Translations under genes and position numbers: made by a program
The notes under the pieces: model-generated
Databases searched by the model: none
Seen by the model: only the letters and a program-made list of their open reading frames with translations
Told to the model about the DNA's origin: nothing
Source of the DNA: CAIUGU01 sp965279735
Lineage (GTDB): Bacteria; Pseudomonadota; Gammaproteobacteria; Steroidobacterales; Steroidobacteraceae
DNA length: 64,000 nt
Direction: 5' to 3'
NCBI GenBank assembly: GCA_965279735.1
Contig: OZ257260.1
Location: 3,038,001-3,102,000, forward strand
Part shown: positions 1 through 8,677 of the stretch, piece after piece
Layout: each line of letters starts with the position of its first letter
Numbering within the stretch: the first letter of the stretch is position 1

Positions 1-101
1 ACAATCATCGCGACGCCGACGAGGAGCACCGTGCCGCCCATGATCGCGATGGCGATGCGCCGCGCCCACTTGTAGGTCAATGCGAGTCTGCCGGTATTCA
101 C
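1..101 (-). CDS. PGPGW-type small membrane protein (5' end only)
   Basis: Only the first 33 codons lie in the window; the gene runs off the left edge. Read on the minus strand from a GTG, they give MNTGRLALTYKWARRIAIAI followed by a hydrophobic stretch, which is how putative transmembrane PGPGW-family proteins begin (basic segment, one helix, then a PGP motif that would lie outside the window). The GTG shares the four bases GTGA with the stop codon of the upstream threonine deaminase gene, so the two are probably cotranscribed and translationally coupled. The family has no known biochemical function. The family call rests on few residues; an unrelated membrane protein is possible. Confidence 0.5.
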   Translation of the reverse strand, partial: MNTGRLALTYKWARRIAIAIMGGTVLLVGVAMI

Positions 102-1618
102 GCGCCTAGAAACAGGCGATACACGGGATTGCCGGTTTCCTCGGTATAGACGTACTTGAGCTCGCGCAGGTGTCTTGCGAATTCCTCGCTGTCGGCAGGC
201 GGCACCTGCACACCGGCCAGCACCCGCCCGTAGTCAGAGCCCTGGTTGCGGTAATGGAAGAGCGTGATGTTCCAGCTCGTGCCGATCGCGTGCAGGAACT
301 TGAGCAAAGCGCCCGGCCGCTCAGGGAATTCGAACCGGAACAGCCGTTCGTGTTCGAGTCCGCGGGCATGACCGCCCACCATGTAGCGGACATGCAGTTT
401 CGCCATCTCGTTGTCGGTCATGTCGACGACCGGATAGCCAGCCTGGCCGAGCGTGCGTACCAGCGCTTCGCGTTCCTTGCGGCCTTCCGTCAGCGTGACG
501 CCCACGAAGAGGCGCGCATTCGTCTCGTCGGCATGACGGTAGTTGAATTCCGTGACGCTGCGTGTGCCGAGCACTTCGCAGAACCTCAGGAAACTCCCCT
601 TCTGTTCCGGGATCTCGACGGCGACCAATGCCTCGCGTTGCGCGCCGAGCTGAGCGCGTTCGGCGACATGGCGGAGGCGATCGAAGTTCATGTTCGCGCC
701 GCAGTTGATCGAGATGAAACTGCGCCCGGTGCAGTTCTCGCGGGCAATGTATTTCTTGATCCCCGCCACGGCGAGTGCGCCTGCAGGTTCGACGATCGTG
801 CGATTGTCTTCAAAGATGTCCTGGATCCCCGCGCAGAGCTCGTCCGTCGTCACCAGCAGGACTTCATCTACATACTGCTGGCACAACCGGAAAGTTTCCT
901 CGCCTACACGCCGTACCGCGACGCCATCGGCAAAGGTACCCACGCGATCAAGGGTAACGCGCTTGCCAGCCTTCAACGACTCGTACATGCCAGCGGCATC
1001 CTCGGGCTCGACGCCGATGATGCGGATCTTCGGAAAGAGGGTTTTGACGTACGCCGCGATGCCGGAAATGAGACCGCCGCCACCGATGGGAACAAAGATC
1101 GCATCGATCTCCTCCCCTGCCCGCTGGCGCAGGATTTCCATGCCGATCGTACCCTGGCCCGCGATGACATCCGGATCGTCGAACGGGTGGATGAAAGTCA
1201 GGTGTCGCTCACGTGCGATCTCGAGGGCATGCTCGTAGGCGTGATCGAAATCGTCGCCGTACAGCACGACCTCGCCACCGAGATCGGCCACCGCTCCCAC
1301 CTTGATCTGCGGCGTCGTCAGCGGCATGACGATCACCGCCGGAATTCCGCGCCGCCGCGCTGCCAGCGCAACGCCTTGCGCATGATTGCCCGCCGAGGCG
1401 CAGATCACACCGCGGCTGGCCACCGTTTCGGACAGGTGCGCAATGCGGTTGTAGGCGCCGCGCAGCTTGAACGAGAACACGGCCTGCTGGTCTTCGCGCT
1501 TGAAGAACACGTTGTTGCCCAGCCGCCTGCTGAGGCGCGGCGCAGCTTCGAGGGGCGACTCGATGGCGACATCGTAGACGCGCGCCTTGAGGATGCGTTC
1601 GAGATAGGGACTGGACAT
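98..1618 (-). CDS. ilvA: Threonine ammonia-lyase, biosynthetic (threonine deaminase)
   Basis: PLP enzyme converting L-threonine to 2-oxobutanoate, the committed step to isoleucine, in the cytoplasm. I start at the ATG giving MSSPYLERIL (506 aa, close to the 514 aa E. coli IlvA), because residues upstream of it look non-coding. Visible marks: the PLP lysine in SFKLRGAYN (Lys51), the SAGNHAQGVA loop, the phosphate-binding IGGGGLISG glycine run, and a C-terminal half with two ACT-like regulatory domains (about 330-410 and 425-500, the second containing FEFPERPGALLKFL). Two ACT domains mark the isoleucine-inhibited biosynthetic form rather than the catabolic TdcB type. It overlaps the next gene by four bases. 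ilvB and ilvN lie about 7-9 kb away. Confidence 0.95.
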   Translation of the reverse strand: MSSPYLERILKARVYDVAIESPLEAAPRLSRRLGNNVFFKREDQQAVFSFKLRGAYNRIAHLSETVASRGVICASAGNHAQGVALAARRRGIPAVIVMPLTTPQIKVGAVADLGGEVVLYGDDFDHAYEHALEIARERHLTFIHPFDDPDVIAGQGTIGMEILRQRAGEEIDAIFVPIGGGGLISGIAAYVKTLFPKIRIIGVEPEDAAGMYESLKAGKRVTLDRVGTFADGVAVRRVGEETFRLCQQYVDEVLLVTTDELCAGIQDIFEDNRTIVEPAGALAVAGIKKYIARENCTGRSFISINCGANMNFDRLRHVAERAQLGAQREALVAVEIPEQKGSFLRFCEVLGTRSVTEFNYRHADETNARLFVGVTLTEGRKEREALVRTLGQAGYPVVDMTDNEMAKLHVRYMVGGHARGLEHERLFRFEFPERPGALLKFLHAIGTSWNITLFHYRNQGSDYGRVLAGVQVPPADSEEFARHLRELKYVYTEETGNPVYRLFLGA

Positions 1619-1725
1619 GTGGCTATTCGATGATTTTTTGCTGATCGCAGGAACCTCATGCGGGTTCCTTGAAGTACAGTAACACGGCCATTTGTCCCCC
1701 AGCAGCCCGGAATAGCCCAAAGCCC

Positions 1726-3045
1726 ATGCCCCTGTCCCGTCGTGAACTTCTTGCCACGTTGGGCACTGTCGCGGGTGCGACCAGTCTCTGGTCCTCTGCG
1801 AACCAGGCAGCCACTGCCGAACTGCCACTGTCTTCGAAAGAACTGTGGAGCTGGGTCCAGGCACAACAGGTTCTGGAAACCGGCACCGCTTACCTCGATA
1901 CCGGCACCGCAGGACCTGCATTGCGGCCAGCGCTGGTGGCGGAGTACCGCAGCCGCGAAGCCTTGAACCTCAATTTCGGCGAGTACTCGCGGCTGCGATT
2001 GTCGCCGGCTGCCGTGACGCAGTTCGTCGAGCGGGTCGCCACCTTCGCCGGCGCGATGAGCGATGAAATCACTTTCACCACGGGTGCGACCGAAGGGCTG
2101 AACATCGTCGCCAACGGCTTGTCCCTGGAGGCTGGCGATGAAGTCATCCTCACCACGCATGAGCACGCCGCACATCTGCATGCCTGGCTGCTGCAGGCGA
2201 AGCGACGCGGCATCGTCGTTCGCCAGGTGGCATTGCCCACCCCGCTTACTGACCCGGATCAGGTCATCAGTTTGGTGAGCGCGGCCATCACGCCCCGCAC
2301 GCGAGTCCTCGCGTTCAGTCATGTCCAGTACACGGACGGCGCGCTGCTGCCTGTGCGCGAGTTGTGCGACCTGGCTCGTGGCATGAACATCGCCACGCTG
2401 GTGGATGGCGCACAGACTTTCGGCATGCTGAATTTTTCCTTGCACGACCTGGGCTGCGATTTTTACGCGACGGGCTTTGCCAAATGGATGAACGGCGGCC
2501 ACGGCACAGGACTGCTGTACGTCAGGCGTGAATGGATCGACCGGCTCTGGCCGCTCGAGGTCGATGGACCGGCAGGGTGGAACGAAGGCAACAGCTTCGG
2601 CATCGCCGACCCGGCCGATGGCGAGATGCGCTCCGGCTGGCCCGCAGCGCTGCGCAAGTTCGGTACGTCGTATCGTTACTTTGGTCCGTTGTTTCAGGGC
2701 CTGGGCGCGGCGTTCGATCTGCAGGAAAGGCTCGGGCGAGCCCGCATCGAGGCACGTATCCGCGAACTTTCCCTCTACACGCGACTGCGCCTGCAGGAAA
2801 TTCCGGCTGTGCGCATCCTGACGCCGAACCATCCATTCATGTGGGCGGGCATCATGTCTTTCTGGGTGCCTACGGCGGATACGGGTGGGCTGGCAGCCTC
2901 ACTTGCCGAGAAAGACAGGGTCGTCGTCCGGCACGTCGCCCACGGCGCGATCGCGTTCGAGGCACTCCGCGTCTCGACGCACATCTACAACTCCCACGAT
3001 GACATCGATCGCCTGCTGTTGACCCTGCAGCAGCGTCTCGTCTGA
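1726..3045 (+). CDS. Tat-exported class V aminotransferase-fold PLP enzyme
   Basis: Starting at the ATG of MPLSRRELLATLGTVAGATS, the product (439 aa) begins with a twin-arginine signal: SRREL, a hydrophobic stretch, and a likely cleavage near ANQAATAE. The mature part is a fold-type I PLP enzyme of the class V/isopenicillin-N-epimerase-like group: TTGATEGLNIV phosphate loop, DGAQTFG (cofactor-contacting Asp), and Lys253 in GFAKWMNGGHGTGLLYV as the probable Schiff-base lysine. Such proteins include epimerases, cysteine desulfurases and C-S lyases; the substrate cannot be told. Tat export fits folding with cofactor before transport. A small membrane protein gene follows after 7 bases. It is divergent from ilvA with about 107 bp between. 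Confidence 0.8.
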   Translation: MPLSRRELLATLGTVAGATSLWSSANQAATAELPLSSKELWSWVQAQQVLETGTAYLDTGTAGPALRPALVAEYRSREALNLNFGEYSRLRLSPAAVTQFVERVATFAGAMSDEITFTTGATEGLNIVANGLSLEAGDEVILTTHEHAAHLHAWLLQAKRRGIVVRQVALPTPLTDPDQVISLVSAAITPRTRVLAFSHVQYTDGALLPVRELCDLARGMNIATLVDGAQTFGMLNFSLHDLGCDFYATGFAKWMNGGHGTGLLYVRREWIDRLWPLEVDGPAGWNEGNSFGIADPADGEMRSGWPAALRKFGTSYRYFGPLFQGLGAAFDLQERLGRARIEARIRELSLYTRLRLQEIPAVRILTPNHPFMWAGIMSFWVPTADTGGLAASLAEKDRVVVRHVAHGAIAFEALRVSTHIYNSHDDIDRLLLTLQQRLV

Positions 3046-3052
3046 CCGCGCC

Positions 3053-3469
3053 GTGCCGATCACCCTGCTGCTGATGTATGGATCGATGGGCGGCCTTGCC
3101 AGTGTCCTGGTCAGCTCGCTGCTGCGTCCGCTTCTTCCGGGCGGCTCGCTCGCGCCTCCTGCGGAACGTTCGCGACTCTCGTTGAGGGAAGTCCTTGAGG
3201 CGGCTTCGCACATGTTCGCAGGCGCCGGCATCGCCGCGCTCTACTGGTTGAGCTGGGGCTTTGCGGCGCTCGTGGAAGTGCCCTGGTGGGTTCGAGGGCT
3301 GGCGTTCGGGATTGGGTGCTGGCTCGCGATCGCGTTGCCGGTGCTGATCGCATGCGGCCTGCAACTCAGGTTGCGGGCAGCAGCCGTGGCACTGCTCGCC
3401 TTCGACTGGATCGCCACCTGCCTGCTGGCAGCGCTGGCCTGTGCCTGGAGCTGGGCGAAACTGCCGTAA
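3053..3469 (+). CDS. Four-helix integral membrane protein of unknown function
   Basis: 138 aa from a GTG, 7 bases after the aminotransferase-like gene, so probably the same transcript. Four hydrophobic segments can be seen (roughly residues 3-24, 49-73, 77-103 and 106-135) with short basic connectors and no recognisable catalytic motif. An internal ATG at residue 8 could be the real start but would trim the first helix. I do not recognise the family. Its tight coupling to the Tat-exported PLP enzyme suggests a membrane partner or substrate channel for that enzyme, which is inference from position only. It ends 5 bases before the convergent hydrolase-like gene. Confidence 0.65.
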   Translation: MPITLLLMYGSMGGLASVLVSSLLRPLLPGGSLAPPAERSRLSLREVLEAASHMFAGAGIAALYWLSWGFAALVEVPWWVRGLAFGIGCWLAIALPVLIACGLQLRLRAAAVALLAFDWIATCLLAALACAWSWAKLP

Positions 3470-3474
3470 GGTTT

Positions 3475-4158
3475 TCAGCGATCCAGGAAAGTGCGGACTG
3501 CGCGCGCCAGTTCCTGTGCACCGGTGCCGTAGATGACGTCGGTCGTCTGCCCAAGAACCGTTTCAGTGTGCTGTGGCAACGCCGGTCCGCGTTTCGCAGC
3601 CACGACATCCGCGGGAGACAGCAGCAAGGCCTGCTGGGTCACCGCAGTGAGAGGCTTTGTGGTTCGGGGGGCGGCAACCTTTGCAGCTTCAGGCATCGCC
3701 ACCAGAACCAGTCGCCGGATCTGCTGTGGCCGTTGGACCGCAAGTTCCGCAGCTATCGCGGCGCCCAACTGGTGGCCCAGCAGATCGACGCTGCGCAGAC
3801 GCATGCTGTCCAGAAAATCGCCAATCGCGGCGACATGATCGGCCAGGCCGAGTTCGGCGCCGGCTAACGGATCGGACTGGCCATGGGCAGGCAGGTCCGG
3901 CGCATACACGCTGCGATCAATCCCGAGTTCCGGCAACAGTGAACGAAACCAGAGCCCGGAAGCGGCGGCGGGATGCAGGCAGATCAGCGGAGTGCGCTCA
4001 TCGAACCCGCCGCCCGAGGGATATGCGGTAGTGAGATGGAGCTGGCCGCTACGGCCGTCGGTATAAGCGCGACGCGTGTGGACGTGCGCGGAAGTTGCCT
4101 TGGGAACTGACTGGTTGCGGCGGGCTTGGGTCACGATGGCTCCGGATGCTCCACTCAT
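3475..4158 (-). CDS. Alpha/beta-hydrolase fold protein lacking the catalytic serine
   Basis: 227 aa with a clear alpha/beta-hydrolase N-terminal half: LICLHPAAASGLWF (oxyanion region, about 58-71), VYAPDLPAHGQSD (84-96), then the nucleophile elbow VDLLGHQLGAAIAAEL. At the nucleophile position, where the family has Ser (GHSxG), the codon is CAG, giving Gln130. After the elbow the protein is short: no convincing catalytic Asp or His motif appears, although the tail ARAVRTFLDR resembles the usual last helix. It therefore looks like a degenerate or non-catalytic member. The frame is intact with no stop or frameshift. It is transcribed convergently to the membrane protein and divergently from the S9 peptidase. 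Confidence 0.7.
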   Translation of the reverse strand: MSGASGAIVTQARRNQSVPKATSAHVHTRRAYTDGRSGQLHLTTAYPSGGGFDERTPLICLHPAAASGLWFRSLLPELGIDRSVYAPDLPAHGQSDPLAGAELGLADHVAAIGDFLDSMRLRSVDLLGHQLGAAIAAELAVQRPQQIRRLVLVAMPEAAKVAAPRTTKPLTAVTQQALLLSPADVVAAKRGPALPQHTETVLGQTTDVIYGTGAQELARAVRTFLDR

Positions 4159-4165
4159 TTCGGGA

Positions 4166-4186
4166 GGCGGCGACTGTAACGCCGCC
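4166..4186. repeat. GC-rich hairpin in the hydrolase / S9 peptidase divergent spacer
   Basis: GGCGGCG, a 7-base loop ACTGTAA, then CGCCGCC: a perfect 7-bp stem. It lies 7 bp upstream of the minus-strand start of the hydrolase-like gene, so it would sit in that mRNA leader or at its promoter. No T-run follows on either strand, so it is not a typical terminator. Confidence 0.35.
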
Positions 4187-4359
4187 CCGCCACCACGACA
4201 TGGTATTGGGTCTCAGCTTTTGCCGCCCCCACTACTTTAAGTTCATCGCTCATCGGTCATGAAATTCGCGGCTGTTGCGGCTTGCCTCTAGAATGAAACC
4301 GTGAGGACAGTGATGCGGCCCGCAAGTTCAGGACCCTGCCCAGGAATAAGGTTCGCAAC

Positions 4360-6483
4360 ATGCAGTTCGGAATGAAGTTCGCAATTGCAGGGTGGCTGTG
4401 TCTCGCCGCCGCCAGCGCACCGTTGTACGCAGCGCAACCGTCATCGCGCGCCGGGGTAACGGGCCAGGCGGGCTTGCCCTATACGGCCACCGCCATGTGG
4501 CGACTGCAGCGACTGGCAACACCGACGATCTCCCCCGATGGTCGACTCGCTGCCGTGGCAGTGACGGGTTATGACCTCGGCTCCAATCAGGAAACCACCC
4601 ACCTCTGGCTGGTTCCGACGCGCCCCGGCAAAGCCCGGCAGCTGACCGGCGGCGCGACCGTCGACAGCTCACCCGTGTGGAGTCCCGACGGTCGCTGGAT
4701 CGCTTTCGTTTCGCGTCGGGGCGAAGACAGGCAGCAGCAGATCTACCTGATTCCGGTCGATGGTGGAGAAGCGCGCCGCATTACGAATGTGCCGACAGGT
4801 GCCACTGCGCCGAAATGGTTTCCCGATTCGGAACGCATCGCCTTCCTGTCCCGCGTCTGGAGCGATCTCGACGACTGGCGCGCAACCGGCGTCAGGCTCG
4901 CCGAGCGCGAAGCAACGCAGATGACCGGCCGGATCTGGGACATGGCGCCGGTGGCACATTGGGACCGTCTGCTTGACGAACGCAGTACCCATCTTTTCTG
5001 GATGGCGATCGAGGGCGGTGAGCCGCAACCCATCACACTCTCGAGCGGACATGCTCTGGATGCGCAACCCGGGGCCGACTCATACGACATTTCTCCCGAC
5101 GGACTCGAAGTGGCTTTTGCATCCGACAGCGACACGACCGGCAGGGAGCCGAACTTCGACATCTACGTCGCTCCGATCGAAGGGGGTGCGGCTGTCAACC
5201 TGACGGCAGACAACGCTGCTGACGATACGAATCCTCGCTTCAGCCCCGACGGCCGCCTGCTGGCGTTCGGCCGACAGTTCACCCGCGATTTCTACGCGGA
5301 TCGCGTGCGCCTGATGCTGTTCGACCGGCGCGGCAAGCAGACACGCGCACTTGCGGAAAACTGGGATCGCTCGGCGGAAGGCTTCGTCTGGTCGCCTGAC
5401 TCCCGGTCCCTGTTCGGCACGATCGACGATGCGGGCACACGGCGCATCTACCGCTTCGACATCTCGGGCAATATACCCACCGCAATCACCACCGGGTCCA
5501 GCTATTCGGATCTCGCGGTCGCCGGCACGGGTCCGGTGATCGTCGCCTTGCGCAGCAGCTTTGCCGAACCGCCAACACTCGTCAGTGTCATCGCGCGCGC
5601 GAGCACGGCAACCAAGCTGTCCGACTTCAATGACTCCAGCCTTGCGACGCTTGCCCAGGGTCGCGTCGAAAGCGTGAACTATCCCGGTGCCAACGGTGAA
5701 GCCGTGCAGATGTGGGTGGTGTATCCCCCCGGCTTCACGCCTGACCGGAAGTGGCCGTTGTTCATGCTGCTGCATGGCGGTCCGCATGACAGCGTGACCG
5801 ACTCGCTGCAATGGCGCTGGAATGCCCAGGTCTTCGCGAGCTGGGGCTACGTAGTGGCCTGGCCTAATTTTCACGGCTCGAGTGGCTTCGGCCAAGCATT
5901 CGCCGAATCCGCCGCGAAAGACTGGGCCGAACTGCCCTACCAGGACACGATGCGTGCAGCAGACTGGTTTGCCTCCCAACCGTGGATCGATGCAGACCGC
6001 ATGGCGGCGGGGGGCGGCAGCTATGGCGGTTACCTCACGGCGATCCTGCTCGGACGCAGCCATCCGTTCAAAACGCTCATTGCACACGCACCGGTCTACG
6101 ATCTGTTCGGGCAATACGCCAATGACAAGGGCGCGAATCTGCGCCGCTTCGGCGAACACTGGCAGGACCGCGCGCGCTTCGAACGCAATTCGCCGCATCT
6201 CGCCGCGGGCAATTTCAATACCCCGACGCTCGTGATCCACGGAGAGCAGGACCTCAGGGTGCCGGTGAGCCAGGGCATCGCGCTGTTCAACACGCTGCAG
6301 AACCGTGGCGTACCGAGCCGGCTGCTGTACTTTCCGGATGAGAACCACTGGATACAGAAGCCGCAGAATTCGCTGTTCTGGTACCAGACGGTGCAGGACT
6401 GGCTGGAGAAATACGTGAAGCCCGGAGCGGGCGCTGTAGCGATCGTCCCGCAGGGCGCAGACGCGCCTCCCGCCACTCCATAA
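4360..6483 (+). CDS. S9-family (prolyl oligopeptidase/DPP-like) serine peptidase, secreted
   Basis: 707 aa with a cleavable signal peptide (cleavage near PLYAAQP), so periplasmic or exported. The N-terminal two thirds carry repeated beta-propeller (PD40-like) motifs of the form SPDGRxLAF, seen near residues 70, 108, 240 and 295. The C-terminal alpha/beta-hydrolase domain holds the triad: Ser554 in GGSYGGYL, Asp631 in GEQDLRVP and His663 in DENHW. Length and order match the acylaminoacyl-peptidase/dipeptidyl-peptidase group of S9, which removes N-terminal dipeptides or blocked residues from short peptides. A short AAGG Shine-Dalgarno lies about 8 bases before the ATG. The alternative start at residue 5 is also possible. 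No operon partner in the same direction is tightly linked; the TPR gene starts 60 bp later. Confidence 0.88.
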   Translation: MQFGMKFAIAGWLCLAAASAPLYAAQPSSRAGVTGQAGLPYTATAMWRLQRLATPTISPDGRLAAVAVTGYDLGSNQETTHLWLVPTRPGKARQLTGGATVDSSPVWSPDGRWIAFVSRRGEDRQQQIYLIPVDGGEARRITNVPTGATAPKWFPDSERIAFLSRVWSDLDDWRATGVRLAEREATQMTGRIWDMAPVAHWDRLLDERSTHLFWMAIEGGEPQPITLSSGHALDAQPGADSYDISPDGLEVAFASDSDTTGREPNFDIYVAPIEGGAAVNLTADNAADDTNPRFSPDGRLLAFGRQFTRDFYADRVRLMLFDRRGKQTRALAENWDRSAEGFVWSPDSRSLFGTIDDAGTRRIYRFDISGNIPTAITTGSSYSDLAVAGTGPVIVALRSSFAEPPTLVSVIARASTATKLSDFNDSSLATLAQGRVESVNYPGANGEAVQMWVVYPPGFTPDRKWPLFMLLHGGPHDSVTDSLQWRWNAQVFASWGYVVAWPNFHGSSGFGQAFAESAAKDWAELPYQDTMRAADWFASQPWIDADRMAAGGGSYGGYLTAILLGRSHPFKTLIAHAPVYDLFGQYANDKGANLRRFGEHWQDRARFERNSPHLAAGNFNTPTLVIHGEQDLRVPVSQGIALFNTLQNRGVPSRLLYFPDENHWIQKPQNSLFWYQTVQDWLEKYVKPGAGAVAIVPQGADAPPATP

Positions 6484-6543
6484 AAATCCCGCGAGACGAT
6501 TGCGACTTGCACGACGCGGGTCGGGTCTGCCACCTTCCCCGGC

Positions 6544-8052
6544 ATGGGCAAACCTCAGTACGCCATCCTGGGTGCCGCGTTACTCCTTCTGGCCGGCATA
6601 GGCGTCTGGGTCTGGAGCCGCACACCGGCCACTCCTGCAACGGCACCCTCGAGTACGCAGCAGCTGGCGGATCTGCACGCGCGCGCATTGCTCCGGGTGG
6701 TCGTCACCCGGGCCGACCGCCCCGCCGACGATCCCGAAGTGCGCTGGCTGGAAAGCGAGATCCGCTATCTGCTGATGCGGGCACAGGTCGCCCTTGCGCG
6801 GCCACAGGGTCCTTTTGATCCGGAGGACGGCACTGCCCTGTTCACGCTCCGGGTAGCGGCAGGAACCCGTCCCGGGGACGACTTCACATTGTCGCTGCTG
6901 ACTCCCGATGAACAGATCGAACGGACCGCCAGCGTCAAGCCCGCCTCCACCAGCCGGCTCGGGTTGCTGACCGCAGTCGCCGGGAGACTGCCTTCGCTGC
7001 TCCCTCGCGGCGATACCGGAGTGAAGCTCGAACCGTTTCTCGGCACCGACAATGCGGACGCTTATGAAACATTCGCGCAGGCGCAGATGGCGGCATTCGA
7101 CAAGAGCACGATTCCACAAGCGGGAATCGCCGCGAGCAATTCACCCATCGATCGGCTGGAGATGCTGACGAAAAGACGGCCGGCTTTCGCGCGTGCGTGG
7201 GCAGAGCTTGCCCTTCTTTACTTGCGGATCAACGGCAGGGACGCAGCTTCGCTGGCTGCCAATGCGGAAAGGGCTGCACGCAAGGCGCTTGCCCTCGATG
7301 CGAAACTTGCGGACGCCCATGCGGCGTTGGGAATTGCCCAGCAGCGGCGGGGTGAATGGCTTACGGCGGATGCGAGCCTGTCACAGGCACTGGTTCTTGA
7401 TCCCGCTTCGCCCTGGGCCCTCGAGGCCTTCAGCTGCCTGCTGAGTGATGTAGGCCGGACGCGCTACGCCAATCTCATCGGCGAACAGGCCGTCACCGTC
7501 GCCCCTGCCAGTGCGCTGGCCGGAGAATGCCTGGGGTATTCACGGCTGGCCGCTGGCGAGTCGCTCGATTCAGAAGAAGGCCAACCGCAGGCAGGACCTG
7601 CTACGCGCCCTCGTGCGCTTGCAGCGCTGATGAACGGCCGTATCGACGAGGCCCGCTCCCTGCTGGAAGGCGGCGCAGCGAGCCCCGCCCAGTTCGATTC
7701 GTGGTTCGCATCAGTCGCTGGTGCGCTCCGGGAACCTGATCTGCGGCCCCAGGCTTTGCGTGCCATCACCCAGGCGGCGAGCGAAGGCACTCTGGATCCG
7801 GTAACGGAAATCCTGTTTGGCGTGGCGCTTCGGCAACCGGACTTCGTTTTCAACCGGCTGTTGCGGCTCAGGAAGGATGGCGCGGAAGCGCCGACGCGCC
7901 TGCTGTGGATCAAGGAGGCCGCCTACCTGCGTGAGCACCCGCGCTTTGCCACTGTCGCCGAAATGCTGGGACTAAAGGCGTACTGGAAAGACCGTGAGCA
8001 ACCCGATGTCTGCACGCCCGATGCGGAACTCGCTATCTGCGCTTCAAGGTAA
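6544..8052 (+). CDS. Membrane-anchored TPR-repeat protein of unknown function
   Basis: 502 aa. Residues 8-25 form one N-terminal transmembrane helix (signal anchor), placing the rest in the periplasm. Residues about 215-300 contain TPR-like helical pairs (RPAFARAWAELALLYL, DAKLADAHAALGIAQ with an alanine-rich helix between, LDPASPWALEAF). The C-terminal HPRFATVAEMLGLKAYW resembles the end of the TPR part of large OmpR-DNA-binding/TPR proteins common in related gammaproteobacteria; here the DNA-binding part is absent and replaced by the anchor. No catalytic motif is seen. It follows the S9 peptidase by 60 bp and overlaps the convergent lipocalin gene by 9 bp. Confidence 0.7.
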   Translation: MGKPQYAILGAALLLLAGIGVWVWSRTPATPATAPSSTQQLADLHARALLRVVVTRADRPADDPEVRWLESEIRYLLMRAQVALARPQGPFDPEDGTALFTLRVAAGTRPGDDFTLSLLTPDEQIERTASVKPASTSRLGLLTAVAGRLPSLLPRGDTGVKLEPFLGTDNADAYETFAQAQMAAFDKSTIPQAGIAASNSPIDRLEMLTKRRPAFARAWAELALLYLRINGRDAASLAANAERAARKALALDAKLADAHAALGIAQQRRGEWLTADASLSQALVLDPASPWALEAFSCLLSDVGRTRYANLIGEQAVTVAPASALAGECLGYSRLAAGESLDSEEGQPQAGPATRPRALAALMNGRIDEARSLLEGGAASPAQFDSWFASVAGALREPDLRPQALRAITQAASEGTLDPVTEILFGVALRQPDFVFNRLLRLRKDGAEAPTRLLWIKEAAYLREHPRFATVAEMLGLKAYWKDREQPDVCTPDAELAICASR

Positions 8053-8607
8053 CTTGCCGGAGATCTGGGGTACCTTGCGAACCTGGTCTGGGTCGTAACC
8101 CCACGCGACTACCTTGGCGAGCAGCGCCGCATACTGGTCAGCAGGCAGCGTCGGGGTGCGCGCCATGATCCAGACATAGTCCCGCTTGTTACGGCCGATG
8201 ATCGTCGTCGAATAATCGGCGGCCAGATCGAGGATCAGATACTCCGCCTTGATCGGCCAGATGAAACGCATGCCCCAGGTTGCGTTGGTGCGCGTATCGG
8301 TCACGAAGCCTTTTGGCGTGTACTTTTTTGCCGGCCCATCGAACGCGCCTTTGTGAAAGGTGAAAGTAGTCGCGATGGTGCCGTCGGGATTGAGCGCATA
8401 GGACTCGACGGCCGCGTACGCATCCTTCTCGATAAAGGTTGGAATACTGGCGATAACGTACCAGTCGCCCATGAAGCGCGGCAGATCCACACTCGCGACG
8501 GTTTCAAGCGGCGGCGGGGCTGCCATTGTCGTACATCCCGCCAGAGCGCCCGCGAGCAGCACAGCGCCTGCGCAAGCCATCCAGTTTTCGCGAACAGTGC
8601 AAAACAT
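8044..8607 (-). CDS. Blc-like outer-membrane lipocalin (lipoprotein)
   Basis: 187 aa with a lipoprotein signal ending in the lipobox LAGC, so the mature N-terminal Cys would be lipidated and probably sorted to the outer membrane. The mature part shows the first lipocalin motif GDWYVIA near residue 46, then the pattern of Blc/apolipoprotein-D-type lipocalins (LNPDGTIATTFTF; later YVWIMARTPTLP). E. coli Blc is about 177 aa and binds fatty acids or lysophospholipids; the ligand here is inferred only from the family. A second ATG at residue 10 would give a shorter, more typical signal peptide and may be the true start. Its 3' end overlaps the TPR gene by 9 bp. Confidence 0.88.
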   Translation of the reverse strand: MFCTVRENWMACAGAVLLAGALAGCTTMAAPPPLETVASVDLPRFMGDWYVIASIPTFIEKDAYAAVESYALNPDGTIATTFTFHKGAFDGPAKKYTPKGFVTDTRTNATWGMRFIWPIKAEYLILDLAADYSTTIIGRNKRDYVWIMARTPTLPADQYAALLAKVVAWGYDPDQVRKVPQISGKLP

Positions 8608-8677
8608 TCAAATCCGACTCCGGTGCAAAGCCTTGAGTCGTGTTTCGCAGGGCGGGTCGCGGCGGATTCAAGAACCG

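Noticed and set aside
170..1633. Long plus-strand open frame (487 codons) antisense to ilvA
   Set aside because: It is antisense to a gene with full IlvA motifs; such frames are usual opposite GC-rich genes and its translation has no family features.
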